A DNA stretch of 64,000 nucleotides from Prevotella sp. MA2016 (lineage in GTDB: Bacteria > Bacteroidota > Bacteroidia > Bacteroidales > Bacteroidaceae): contig NZ_JHUW01000007.1 in NCBI RefSeq assembly GCF_000619825.1, forward strand, positions 248,001-312,000, given 5' to 3'. How positions within the stretch are numbered: position 1 is the stretch's first letter; every line of letters starts with the position of its first letter. This document shows positions 1-9,453 of this stretch, in pieces. A program made the position numbers and the translations under genes. The notes under the pieces are model-generated. The model was not told the origin of the DNA. It made no database searches and was given only the letters and a program-made list of their open reading frames with translations.

Positions 1-10
1 ATAAAGCAAG

Positions 11-1669
11 ATGAAAACAAACATCCTAAAACTCGGTTTTGCAGCTGTATGCTGCATGGGTTGGGGCGCTTCATGCACCCAGAGGGCTGTAGTAGAAAAC
101 AGCCAGGAATCAACCGCACTAACCACTGTAGGTAATCCCTATTTACCCTTGTGGGAACACATCCCTGACGGTGAGCCCTATGTGTTTGACGATCCAGACA
201 ATCCTGGAAAGCAACGCGTGTATATCTATGGCTCGCACGACAACCTAAAAGACGCCTACTGCGGGCGCGACCAGGTGGTGTGGTCGGCAGCTACCGACGA
301 CCTGAACAACTGGCGTTACGATGGCATCATCCTGACCGTAAACAGAAATGCCAGAGGAGAAGCCTTCGACTCGGCTGGCACTGCCGACGTGCTCTTCGCC
401 CCCGACATCACCATGGTGACTGATACCACTGGTGAAAAGACCTATTATCTGTTCCCAAATGACCAAACAGGATTCCGCAACGCACTCATAGCCAAAAGCA
501 ACCGTCCTGACGGTCCTTTTAAGGTGTGCAACTGGAAGGAGAACAACCCCAACCAGGTAGAAGGTATATATGGTTTCGACCCAGCAGTATTTGTTGACGA
601 TGACGAGCGTGTGTATGGCTACTGGGGCTTTGAGCACTCGTATGCTGCCGAGATTGACCCTGCCACGATGTGCACTGTGAAACCAGGCACTCAGATCATC
701 GACGGCATGGTGTCGGGACGTAACGAAGAGGGTATCTTCAACTTCTTCGAAGCTTCGAGCATACGCAAAATAAAGGATAAGTATGTGTTTATCTATAGCA
801 GATTCACCAAAGAAGGTGAGTTTGGGCTGCCCAGCAGTAATTATAACCTGGCATATGCCTATAGCGACAAGCCTCTTGGTCCATGGACTTATGGCGGCAC
901 CATTATTGACGCTCGTGGCCGTGAGATAAACGAGCAAGGCGACACCATCGCATCGGCTGTTGTGGATGGTAACACCCATGGCTCTATCTGTGAGATTAAC
1001 GGACAGTGGTATGTGTTCTATCACCGCCAGACAGGCACCAACGAGTATGCCCGACAGGCTATGGTAGCGCCTATCGAAGTGAATGTGGAAGAAGGCAAAG
1101 GTGGTAAGGTAGAAATCAGCGAGGGTGAATATAACTCTGAGGGCTTTGCCCTTAACGGCCTCAACCCGTTGGAACGCCATTCGGCTGGTATTGCCTGCTG
1201 GCTCACTGGTCCTAAGCCTGCCGTACACGAATGGCCCAACAATATCTTCTCGGGATCGTATGTAGAGGCATCGTATGGTAGCGATAGCAACTTCGACGAG
1301 CCTTACGCCCTGAAGAACAATACGAACCGCGTAGTGAATAACACCAATGGTTCGATTGTGGGATATAAATACTTCAACTTCAACGAGACCAAGGGCAAGC
1401 AGAATCTACAACTGTCGCTGAATGCCATCCCTGGCGGCATCAATGGCACCATACAGATTATGGTGGATAGACCTTGGACATCGCAAGGGGGCAAACTCTT
1501 AGGCACCATCGAACTGAAAGCCGACATGCCACAGGAGCCCACAGAGCTGACTGTCAAGTTGCCTGAACTGGCCAAACTCACAGGCAAGCATGCCATCTTC
1601 TTCAAGTTTGCATCTGCCAACAAGCAGAAATCAATCTGCACACTTTTGGATTTTGTGTTTCAACAATAA
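11..1669 (+). CDS. GH43-family glycosidase lipoprotein with C-terminal CBM6-like domain
   Basis: A predicted surface or periplasmic arabinofuranosidase/xylosidase that would trim side chains of arabinoxylan-type glycans. The N-terminus has a lipoprotein signal with a lipobox ending at Cys22 (GASC). Residues about 40-390 look like a five-bladed GH43 propeller: a YIYGSHD blade near residue 75, a GFDPAVF motif carrying the likely pKa-modulating Asp, and an FFEASSI motif carrying the likely catalytic Glu. Residues about 410-552 look like a beta-sandwich of the CBM6 type, ending in a LLDFVF strand. It is followed 9 bp later by trmO and then the HTCS, so the three probably share a transcript. The promoter lies outside the window or in the first 10 bp. 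GH43 membership is secure; the exact specificity is an inference from the GH115-containing locus downstream. Confidence 0.88.
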   Translation: MKTNILKLGFAAVCCMGWGASCTQRAVVENSQESTALTTVGNPYLPLWEHIPDGEPYVFDDPDNPGKQRVYIYGSHDNLKDAYCGRDQVVWSAATDDLNNWRYDGIILTVNRNARGEAFDSAGTADVLFAPDITMVTDTTGEKTYYLFPNDQTGFRNALIAKSNRPDGPFKVCNWKENNPNQVEGIYGFDPAVFVDDDERVYGYWGFEHSYAAEIDPATMCTVKPGTQIIDGMVSGRNEEGIFNFFEASSIRKIKDKYVFIYSRFTKEGEFGLPSSNYNLAYAYSDKPLGPWTYGGTIIDARGREINEQGDTIASAVVDGNTHGSICEINGQWYVFYHRQTGTNEYARQAMVAPIEVNVEEGKGGKVEISEGEYNSEGFALNGLNPLERHSAGIACWLTGPKPAVHEWPNNIFSGSYVEASYGSDSNFDEPYALKNNTNRVVNNTNGSIVGYKYFNFNETKGKQNLQLSLNAIPGGINGTIQIMVDRPWTSQGGKLLGTIELKADMPQEPTELTVKLPELAKLTGKHAIFFKFASANKQKSICTLLDFVFQQ

Positions 1670-1678
1670 TAACAACAA

Positions 1679-2356
1679 ATGGAGATAAAACCGATAGCTT
1701 GGTTCGAATCACCATTCCCTACAAAGTTTGGTATTCCTCGTCAGAGCGGGTTAGTACCCGACCTGACGGGGCGTATCGTCTTTGCACCAGAATACCGACA
1801 AATGGAGGCCGTGCGTGGTCTCGAAGCATTTGATTTTCTCTGGCTCATATGGGAATTCTCAGCTAACCGCGATGCCGAGAAGAGTCTCACGGTTCGTCCA
1901 CCCCGACTGGGCGGCAATCAGCGCATGGGCGTGTTTGCCACCCGTTCACCGTTCAGACCAAACAACCTAGGTCTGTCGTGTGTCCGCATTGATCGCATTG
2001 AGCACGATGCAAAGTTAGGCCCCGTGATTTACGTAAAGGGAGCAGACCTGATGCATCGCACCCCCATCTACGACATCAAACCTTATGTGGCATATGCTGA
2101 TGCACACCCCGATGCCCGCAGTGGTTTTGTGGATAACACAGAATGGCAGCCACTGAAAGTGGAGCTACCAACCGAACTGGCAGCTAAGATACCCCACGAC
2201 GAGATAGCTTCACTCATCTCAACCCTGGAGCAAGACCCACGACCACGCTATCACAACGATCCCAACCGTATCTACGGTATGCCCTTCCTCAACCTCGACA
2301 TCCGATTCAAAGTGGCCGACGATGTTCTGACGGTAGTGGAAGTGACCACCAATTAG
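1679..2356 (+). CDS. trmO: tRNA (adenine(37)-N6)-methyltransferase TrmO (TsaA family)
   Basis: TrmO uses S-adenosylmethionine to methylate N6 of threonylcarbamoyladenosine at position 37 of certain tRNAs. The family signature is clear: an N-terminal IAWFESPF..KFGIPRQ segment, SPFRPNNLGLS around residue 95 (the usual SPFRPNPIGLS), and DIKPYVAYAD near residue 135. At 225 aa it matches the E. coli enzyme in length. It starts 9 bp after the GH43 stop and ends 24 bp before the HTCS start, so a housekeeping tRNA-modification gene sits inside a polysaccharide locus and is probably co-transcribed with it. No promoter is visible in the 9-bp gap. Confidence 0.93.
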   Translation: MEIKPIAWFESPFPTKFGIPRQSGLVPDLTGRIVFAPEYRQMEAVRGLEAFDFLWLIWEFSANRDAEKSLTVRPPRLGGNQRMGVFATRSPFRPNNLGLSCVRIDRIEHDAKLGPVIYVKGADLMHRTPIYDIKPYVAYADAHPDARSGFVDNTEWQPLKVELPTELAAKIPHDEIASLISTLEQDPRPRYHNDPNRIYGMPFLNLDIRFKVADDVLTVVEVTTN

Positions 2357-2380
2357 CCGAAAAAGACACCAAAGACACTT

Positions 2381-5300
2381 ATGAAGCAACTATTCCTATC
2401 ATTACTTTTTTCCATTTTATCAATAACAGCCTACGGGCAAACGGGGCGTTTCTTTCCGTCTGACCGATTCTCTAGCGGACTCATCAACGACGTCTGCCAG
2501 GACAAATATGGATATATATGGATAGCCACAGAAAACGGACTCAACAAGTTTGATGGTTATCGCTTCACCACTTATCTGTCACACCCCGACGATTCGACAA
2601 CCTTAGGCAGCAATATTGTAACTAAGCTGTATTGCGACAAGAAAGGTCAGTTGTGGGTGGGCACAAGAACAGGTCTTTCACGCTATGACTATACTAGCGA
2701 CCACTTTAAGAACTACACCTTTCAGTCGCAGATAAAACCGCGCGTCATTGCCTTTCTGGAACGAAAGAATGGTGAGTTTCTCGTTGGAACATCTGGTAGA
2801 GGTCTGTTCAAATTGACAGGAAACTTGCTCCAGAAAGTTACAGACGGCTATACCACAGAGACTGGCAACTGGTATTTCAACCAAATGCTGGATGACCAAC
2901 AGGGCCGTTTTTGGAAATGCGGCTATGGCGAGGAAATTACTATGAAAGACAACAAGGGCGTGCATCAATTCTTTATCTATCAAGGTATCGTAGCGCGTTT
3001 TACCGAAGTTAACGACGACATCCTGATCATCTGTCAACACGGTATCTGCCGTTATCACCAAGGGCAGATAACCGAGGCAGAAATAGACATGTCGGATCTT
3101 GGAGGCAGCAATGTGGTTATCAGCAGTGCTTATCAGAGCAAACAGGGTGATATATATATAGGTACCCGAGGTGATGGTCTCTTCCTGCTGAAGAAAGGTT
3201 GCCATAAAGTGAAACGTATAGAGTGCCAACTAAATGGTTTGGACCTGAACACAGCCAAGATACGGTCTATCTACGAAGATCAACAAGGCAATATCTGGCT
3301 GGGGTGCCAGTCGAAAGGACTAGTGATGATACCCAAGGCACAACCACTGTTCTCATCGTGGAGTTTTGCATCTCAAGGCTATCGTATCAGCTCAACCATC
3401 AACTCAATATGCCAAGGTGACCATGGCATCGTATGGACTATCGTACAAGGCTGCGGCGTGTATGGCTTCGACCAGCGCGGCCATATCGTGGCACATCCTG
3501 TAGCACCACCATCGGCAGAATTTCTGTATCGCGACAAACAAGGACGCTACTGGATTGGAAGTGACGAAGCCTTGTATGCTTACGACCCGTTGACAGGCAA
3601 GTCACAATACCAGATATCCTTCGTTTGCGACAAATTAAACGACATCACAGAGAGCAATGACGGTCGTTTGTTTATCTCCACATACTCGCGGGGATTCTGC
3701 ATCTACAACCCAAAAGACCGCAGCGTAAAACATTACCTTTCAACACAATACGACCCAAAGAAAGGCGCTCTGCACAACAACTGGATCTTAGCCATGATGC
3801 CCGACAGTAAAGGGCATATCTGGATGGCCACGTCAGCTGGTATCACCTGCTACGATCCTCAAAATGACTATTTCAGGCCATACGGATGGGACAACCTGTT
3901 AGACGGCATGATGTGCTACTCGCTCTGCGAAACAAAAAACGGCGATATTCTGATTGGTACAGACCAAGGGCTGTTTGAATATCACCCAGGAGATCGAAAA
4001 GCCGAACGTTTCAAATATAACGATGCTCTTGCCAACATGGTGATTGGCAAAATCGTAGAAGCCAACAACGGTGACATCTGGTGCGCCACATCTATGGGGA
4101 TATGGCATTTCAACCAGCAACGGAAACACTTTATCGGTCATATAAGGGGTAATGGCATTGCCACAAAAGAATATATCAATTGCATTGGCATGCACACCGC
4201 TGACGACATGATATATTTTGCCAACAATGATGGTTTGACAGTCTTCAACTCTACACTAGTAGCAAACAGTATCCCGCACATGCCATCATTACAACTCACA
4301 GGCTTCTTCATCGCAGGAAATGCCATCACAGAGGGACCTGTAATTGAAACAGACACTTATCAGGTGTCGTATCTTGACAATAATATCACCCTAGAATTCT
4401 CACTACTTGATTTTGCTGATCCCGACAATATCATCTATGAGTACCAGATCAACGGTTCGCAATGGATACAGGAGGCTGAAGGAGATAACAGTATCCAACT
4501 CAGTCATCTACAGCCTGGCACCTATAAAATAGAGGTAAGAGCATTATCAGCAGGTGTATATTCATCCAGCAAAACTATTACCGTTGTGGTAACCCCGCCA
4601 TGGTATCAATCTACATGGGCCTATATGTTCTACTCTTTAGCAGCCTTTGCGCTATTGCTGAGTATCGGGTGGAATCTGCGACGCAAAGCTCATTTGAAAA
4701 TGGATGAGGAAAAGATGAAATTCCTGATCAATGCCACCCACGACATACGCTCGCCACTGACACTCATCATGGGGCCACTAGCAAAACTGAAGTCTATCGC
4801 TACCAACAGCGAGGAACAGGAATATATTGATACCATTAACAGAAACGCACAGCGACTGATGCTGCTCGTCAACCAGATATTAGATGAGCGACGCATTGAC
4901 AAAAAACAAATGCGCATACACTGTCGCGAAACAAATCTTGTGGAGTTCATCAGTGGCATCTGCAAACTGTACCAGTATAATGCCACCCAACGCCATATTA
5001 CTTTCTTGTTTGAACACGACAAGAAACATGTCTTGGCATGGATAGATCGCATCAATTTCGACAAAGTCATCTCTAACTTACTCTCTAATGCCTTTAAATA
5101 CACATTCGATGGTGGAGAAGTGAAGGTGATACTCCATGAAACAGAAAAGGATATAGAAATTGTTGTTACTGACACTGGTGTAGGCATCAAGGACGAAGAA
5201 GCAGACAAACTGTTTGATCGCTTCTTCCAAGGTCGTAACGCTGATGATTTAGGAATGAAAGGAACAGGCATCGGCTTGAATCTAAGCAAATCGATTACAC

Positions 5301-6238
5301 TTATGCATGGTGGGCAGATAAAGGCCATGAACCGCAAGGATGGAGTACGCGGTGCTTACTTCTGCGTAACGCTACCTAAAGGTAATGCTCATCTTAAACC
5401 CGATCAGATTCTTACAGACATGCCTGCCCGAGAAGTACTCTCATCAGGCAGTATTTCAAGAACGGCATCCAAACAGTACCACATTCTGGTGGTGGATGAT
5501 GACCCGGAGATAGCAAACTATATAGATAGTGAATTGGGCCATCACTACAAATTCGACCATGCACCCAATGGTAAAGAAGCACTGAAGCTACTCCTTACAC
5601 AGCAATTCGACTTGGTTATCAGTGATGTCATGATGCCCGAAATGGATGGTATAACCATGCTGAAATGTATCAAAGACAACGTACAGATTTCACAGATACC
5701 TGTTATCATGCTGACATCAAAAGGCGAGGTAGAGCATAAGCTCGAAGGATTAAAATCAGGAGCTGACGCCTATATTGCCAAACCTTTCAATATGGAAGAA
5801 TTGCATATTCAAATAGACAATCTAATTAACAATGTTCGCCGACTGCGCGGCAAATTCAGCGGTGCAGCCCAACAGGAAGAGCGCGTGGAGAACATACAGG
5901 TGAAGGGCAACGATGATGCACTGATGGAACGCGTCATGAAATGTATAAACGCCAACATGTCGGACCCCAACTTTAATATTGATACTTTAGCAAGCGAGGT
6001 TGGTATCAGTCGCGCTCAACTTCACCGAAGAATGAAAGAAATCACAGGCATATCCAGCGGTAAGTTCTTGCGCAACCTGCGAATGGAACAGGCAGCAAGA
6101 CTGCTGCGAGAAGGGAAAGTGAACATTTCACAGATTGCCTACAAGGTAGGCTATGCTGACCAAGCCCATTTCTCAACTGCATTTAAGACACATTATGGCA
6201 TGTCGCCCTCAGAATATGTAGAAAGGCATCAAGCATAG
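2381..6238 (+). CDS. Hybrid two-component system sensor/regulator (HTCS), xylan-type locus
   Basis: A one-protein signal transducer spanning the inner membrane that would sense an oligosaccharide in the periplasm and activate the adjacent susCD. Domain order: signal peptide (1-20); periplasmic two-bladed propeller sensor with Reg_prop repeats (IWIATENGLNKFDGY, LWVGTRTGLSRYD, IWMATSAGITCYD and others); Y_Y_Y domain before a transmembrane segment at about 742-766; HisKA with the phospho-acceptor His787 in NATHDIRSPL; HATPase_c with N-box NLLSNAFKYT, DTGVGI and GTGIGL; receiver domain with DDD and phospho-acceptor Asp1082 in ISDVMMPEMDG; C-terminal AraC helix-turn-helix ending MSPSEYVERHQA. All catalytic residues are present. 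It lies upstream of, and co-directional with, susC at 6417, separated by a hairpin and a promoter. Confidence 0.95.
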   Translation: MKQLFLSLLFSILSITAYGQTGRFFPSDRFSSGLINDVCQDKYGYIWIATENGLNKFDGYRFTTYLSHPDDSTTLGSNIVTKLYCDKKGQLWVGTRTGLSRYDYTSDHFKNYTFQSQIKPRVIAFLERKNGEFLVGTSGRGLFKLTGNLLQKVTDGYTTETGNWYFNQMLDDQQGRFWKCGYGEEITMKDNKGVHQFFIYQGIVARFTEVNDDILIICQHGICRYHQGQITEAEIDMSDLGGSNVVISSAYQSKQGDIYIGTRGDGLFLLKKGCHKVKRIECQLNGLDLNTAKIRSIYEDQQGNIWLGCQSKGLVMIPKAQPLFSSWSFASQGYRISSTINSICQGDHGIVWTIVQGCGVYGFDQRGHIVAHPVAPPSAEFLYRDKQGRYWIGSDEALYAYDPLTGKSQYQISFVCDKLNDITESNDGRLFISTYSRGFCIYNPKDRSVKHYLSTQYDPKKGALHNNWILAMMPDSKGHIWMATSAGITCYDPQNDYFRPYGWDNLLDGMMCYSLCETKNGDILIGTDQGLFEYHPGDRKAERFKYNDALANMVIGKIVEANNGDIWCATSMGIWHFNQQRKHFIGHIRGNGIATKEYINCIGMHTADDMIYFANNDGLTVFNSTLVANSIPHMPSLQLTGFFIAGNAITEGPVIETDTYQVSYLDNNITLEFSLLDFADPDNIIYEYQINGSQWIQEAEGDNSIQLSHLQPGTYKIEVRALSAGVYSSSKTITVVVTPPWYQSTWAYMFYSLAAFALLLSIGWNLRRKAHLKMDEEKMKFLINATHDIRSPLTLIMGPLAKLKSIATNSEEQEYIDTINRNAQRLMLLVNQILDERRIDKKQMRIHCRETNLVEFISGICKLYQYNATQRHITFLFEHDKKHVLAWIDRINFDKVISNLLSNAFKYTFDGGEVKVILHETEKDIEIVVTDTGVGIKDEEADKLFDRFFQGRNADDLGMKGTGIGLNLSKSITLMHGGQIKAMNRKDGVRGAYFCVTLPKGNAHLKPDQILTDMPAREVLSSGSISRTASKQYHILVVDDDPEIANYIDSELGHHYKFDHAPNGKEALKLLLTQQFDLVISDVMMPEMDGITMLKCIKDNVQISQIPVIMLTSKGEVEHKLEGLKSGADAYIAKPFNMEELHIQIDNLINNVRRLRGKFSGAAQQEERVENIQVKGNDDALMERVMKCINANMSDPNFNIDTLASEVGISRAQLHRRMKEITGISSGKFLRNLRMEQAARLLREGKVNISQIAYKVGYADQAHFSTAFKTHYGMSPSEYVERHQA

Positions 6239-6260
6239 CTAAAACCACTATAGGGGATAT

Positions 6261-6309
6261 TGTTTCGATATTTTGCGTTTTTGTTGCAAAATATCGAAAC
6301 AGTTTTATT
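6261..6309 (+). terminator. Perfect 16-bp stem-loop after the HTCS gene
   Basis: The arms 6261-6276 (TGTTTCGATATTTTGC) and 6286-6301 are perfectly complementary, with a 9-nt loop, followed by GTTTTATTT. It begins 22 bp after the HTCS stop and lies upstream of the susC promoter, so it most simply ends HTCS transcription. The stem is AT-rich. The sequence also overlaps the TTGCAA-type repeats described separately, so an operator role is possible. Confidence 0.65.
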
Positions 6310-6356
6310 TGCAAGATAATCGAAGAGCTATGAAACATTTTTCTTGCAACAAAAAC
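6284..6356 (+). promoter_or_regulatory. Candidate HTCS operator: TTGCAA-type repeats upstream of susC
   Basis: A related motif appears at 6284-6300 (TTGCAAAATATCGAAAC) and 6309-6326 (TTGCAAGATAATCGAAGA), 25 bp apart with a 1-nt length difference, and a third TTGCAAC at 6344 sits at the -33 position. In addition 6344-6356 (TTGCAACAAAAAC) is a perfect 13-bp inverted copy of 6277-6289. AraC-type HTCS regulators act on repeats just upstream of susC-type promoters, so this is the natural candidate for the site. It is a proposal from position and repetition only. Confidence 0.4.
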
Positions 6357-6368
6357 CATATTTTAGCA

Positions 6369-6376
6369 TACCTTTG
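6369..6376 (+). promoter_or_regulatory. Promoter -7 element (TACCTTTG) for susC/susD
   Basis: TACCTTTG matches the Bacteroidota -7 consensus TAnnTTTG. It lies about 40 bp before the susC start, with a TTG at 6344-6346 at roughly the -33 position. Confidence 0.7.
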
Positions 6377-6416
6377 CCACAGTTTTATCTTTACTAATAA
6401 TTAAATTCATTTTTGT

Positions 6417-9400
6417 ATGAAAGAAAAAGCAATGAGAAAAATCCTCATGATGCTCGTACTGCTAGCCAGTCCTATGCTACTGTTTGCACAGAGCACCATT
6501 AAAGGTATTGTGAAAGATGACGGCGGTGAGCCCGTCATTGGAGCTACTGTAAGAGAAGTAGGCACTCAGAACGGAGCTGTGACCGACTTCAACGGAAACT
6601 TCGAACTGAGAAACGTCACGAAAGGCGAACTTCAGGTTACTTATGTTGGTTTTCTAACCAGTACTATTGCAATCAAAGGCAAAAACTTTATTGAAGTAAT
6701 CATGCATCCTGACCAGAAACTTCTTGATGAAGTTGTTGTTGTTGGTTATGGAACAATGAGAAAATCGGATGTAACAGGTGCCGTAAGCAGAGCAAACATC
6801 CAGGCTTTTGAAAAATCGACCAACACCAACCTACTGCAGTCGCTTCAGGGTACCGTACCTGGACTAAATGTCGGTCAGGCTAGTTCGGCTGGCGCAAGTC
6901 CCGAACTTTCTATTCGTGGTACCAGCACCATTTCTGGAAGCACAAGCGTACTGATTATCCTCGATGGTATCATCTACACTGGTAACCTTTCAAGTATCAA
7001 CCCTGCAGATATCGAGAGTGTGGATGTACTGAAGGATGCTTCGGCAACAGCCGTATATGGAGCACAGGCTGCCAACGGCGTACTGCTTATTACAAGTAAG
7101 AAAGGTGCAAAAGGTAAGGCAAAGGTATCATTCTCAAGCAGCTACAGTGTACAGACCCCGACAAACAAGATGAACACCATGAACCGCGACAAGATGCTAA
7201 ACTTTGATAACGAGTGCTTATGGCAGTTCTCTAAGACTGAGGCTTCTGGCTATACACAACAAGATCCGAACTTCAAGCTCTCTGAACGTATGCCAGATGC
7301 TTGGATGACCGACGACCAAGGTAATATCATCCCTGGCGACTACGACTGGTGGGATGATTTCACACGCAATGGTTCTATCTGGGAGAACAAGTTGAATATC
7401 TCTGGCGGCAGTGATGCCATGTCGTACCTCATCTCTGTAGGAAACACCCAGCAGAAGAACTATCTGTTGAACGATGACTACAGCCGCAACTCTATCCGTG
7501 TAAACCTTGACATCCAACCCGTGAAATGGCTGAAGGCAGGTGTACAAGCATTCGGTTCGTTTGAAAAGCGCGATGGCCAGGAGACATATCTGCCATTCCT
7601 GATTGAGTGCAGTCCTCTGACCAAACCCTACGATGAGAATGGCGACATGATTCACTACCCAGCCCATGATGCACGCGAGAATCCATATCATGGATCACTC
7701 GTTGACGACTATGATCGCAACAACTCATTCTTCGCAAATATCTATGGTGAAGTACAGCTACCACTGAAAGGTTTGACATATCGCCTGAACTTTGGTAACA
7801 ACTACCGTATCGGCGAGCACCACTATGCCAGTGAGTTTGCTGAAAACAACAATGGTCAGGCTTACAAACACCACTCTACCTATTATGACTATACACTCGA
7901 TAACATTCTGAACTACATGAATGATTTCGGTAAGCACAGTGTAGGTGCTACATTGGTTTATGGTGCCTCACGCCGTAAATACAGTTATACAGCTGCCGAT
8001 GCGAAACTCTTCCCACGCATGACACTGGGTTACAACTCATTGGAGCTGGCTTCTACCCAAACCACCAACTCAGATGCATGGATGGAGACTTTGCTTTATC
8101 AGATGGCTCGTGTAAACTACTCTTATGATAGTCGTTATATGCTGACTGCCACCGTTCGACGCGATGGTTACTCTGGTTTCTCTTCAAATAATAAGAGTGC
8201 AGTGTTCCCATCAGTAGCACTGGGTTGGGTTCTCACCAACGAAGAGTGGTTCAAAGTACCTCAGCTCGACTATCTGAAGCTGCGCGCAGGCTATGGTGTC
8301 AGCGGTAACCAGACCTCACGCTACTCTTCATTGGCACGTGTCAATTCATCTATCGGTTATATCTTCGGTGATGGTGTGTCGGGGGCTATGCGTCAGGAGT
8401 TAGCTTCGATGCAGAACTCTGACCTGAAATGGGAGAAGACAGCCGGCTTCAATTTTGGTATCGACTTTGCCCTGTTCAACAGTCGCATCTCTGGTAATAT
8501 CGAGTATTATACCACCAAGACTAACGATCTGCTTTATGCTGTATCTATCCCTTCTATCACCGGTTTCACCTCTATCATGTCGAATGTGGGAGAAATCAAG
8601 AATAAAGGTTTCGAGTTGACTATCAACTCACGCAACATCATAACCAAGGACTTTGAATGGACCTCGATGTTCAACCTCTCTACCAATGCCAACAAGATTA
8701 CCAAGTTGGCTGGTCTCGATACCAACGGCGATGGTAAGGAAGATGACCTCACCTCATCATCACTGTTCATTGGCGAGTCACTCTCTGCCATCTATGACTA
8801 CACCATTGATGGTATCTGGCAAGTAGGTGACAACATCCCTGAAGGTTATCACCCAGGAAACTACCGTATTGTAGACATCAATGACGACGGTAAGATAGAC
8901 GAGAACGACCGAAGCATCATCGGTAAGAACGACCCATCGGTACGTATGGGACTTCTGAACACGCTGAAGTATAAAGATTTCACCCTGAGTTTCTTCCTCA
9001 ATGCCGTTATCGGTGGTAGCAAGAGCTATCTGGGCAAGAACTCATACGCAGAGCTAGTGAACGACAACACCCTGCGACACAACCGTCTGACAGAGCAGGT
9101 TGACAATTTCTGGACACCAAGCAACCCTGGAGGTATATATGCACTCTACAACGCCAATCCTGCTATCAACCCATATCGATACGAAAACCGTTCGTTCTTG
9201 CGTTTGCAGGATATCACACTCTCATACGACCTGCCTAAACAGTGGATGCAGAAGATTCATATTGACGGCATCAACGTCTATCTGAGCTGTAAGAATTTGC
9301 TGACCATCAGTGGATGGCATGGTTGGGATCCAGAGCCAAACATGACCTATCAGGACATCAACGGCCAAAACCGCACAACTGGTAGCTGCTATGACAACCG

Positions 9401-9446
9401 CCCGGTTATGAAGAGTATGACATTAGGTATCAACATCAATCTATAA
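6417..9446 (+). CDS. SusC-like TonB-dependent outer-membrane glycan transporter (locus 1)
   Basis: Imports oligosaccharides across the outer membrane together with its SusD partner. After a signal peptide (cleavage after LLFAQ) comes a CarboxypepD_reg-like domain (STIKGIVKDDGGEPVIGATV), then the SusC-type TonB region LDEVVVVGYGT, a plug domain with LSIRGTSTISG, LIILDGII, SVDVLKDASATAVYGAQAANGV, and a 22-strand barrel ending in GININL. The length of 1009 aa is normal for SusC. A second in-frame ATG at 6432 gives a more typical signal peptide and may be the real start. The 7-bp gap to susD shows an operon. The upstream HTCS and downstream GH115 suggest xylan-derived oligosaccharides as ligand. 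Confidence 0.96.
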   Translation: MKEKAMRKILMMLVLLASPMLLFAQSTIKGIVKDDGGEPVIGATVREVGTQNGAVTDFNGNFELRNVTKGELQVTYVGFLTSTIAIKGKNFIEVIMHPDQKLLDEVVVVGYGTMRKSDVTGAVSRANIQAFEKSTNTNLLQSLQGTVPGLNVGQASSAGASPELSIRGTSTISGSTSVLIILDGIIYTGNLSSINPADIESVDVLKDASATAVYGAQAANGVLLITSKKGAKGKAKVSFSSSYSVQTPTNKMNTMNRDKMLNFDNECLWQFSKTEASGYTQQDPNFKLSERMPDAWMTDDQGNIIPGDYDWWDDFTRNGSIWENKLNISGGSDAMSYLISVGNTQQKNYLLNDDYSRNSIRVNLDIQPVKWLKAGVQAFGSFEKRDGQETYLPFLIECSPLTKPYDENGDMIHYPAHDARENPYHGSLVDDYDRNNSFFANIYGEVQLPLKGLTYRLNFGNNYRIGEHHYASEFAENNNGQAYKHHSTYYDYTLDNILNYMNDFGKHSVGATLVYGASRRKYSYTAADAKLFPRMTLGYNSLELASTQTTNSDAWMETLLYQMARVNYSYDSRYMLTATVRRDGYSGFSSNNKSAVFPSVALGWVLTNEEWFKVPQLDYLKLRAGYGVSGNQTSRYSSLARVNSSIGYIFGDGVSGAMRQELASMQNSDLKWEKTAGFNFGIDFALFNSRISGNIEYYTTKTNDLLYAVSIPSITGFTSIMSNVGEIKNKGFELTINSRNIITKDFEWTSMFNLSTNANKITKLAGLDTNGDGKEDDLTSSSLFIGESLSAIYDYTIDGIWQVGDNIPEGYHPGNYRIVDINDDGKIDENDRSIIGKNDPSVRMGLLNTLKYKDFTLSFFLNAVIGGSKSYLGKNSYAELVNDNTLRHNRLTEQVDNFWTPSNPGGIYALYNANPAINPYRYENRSFLRLQDITLSYDLPKQWMQKIHIDGINVYLSCKNLLTISGWHGWDPEPNMTYQDINGQNRTTGSCYDNRPVMKSMTLGININL

Positions 9447-9453
9447 GACACTT

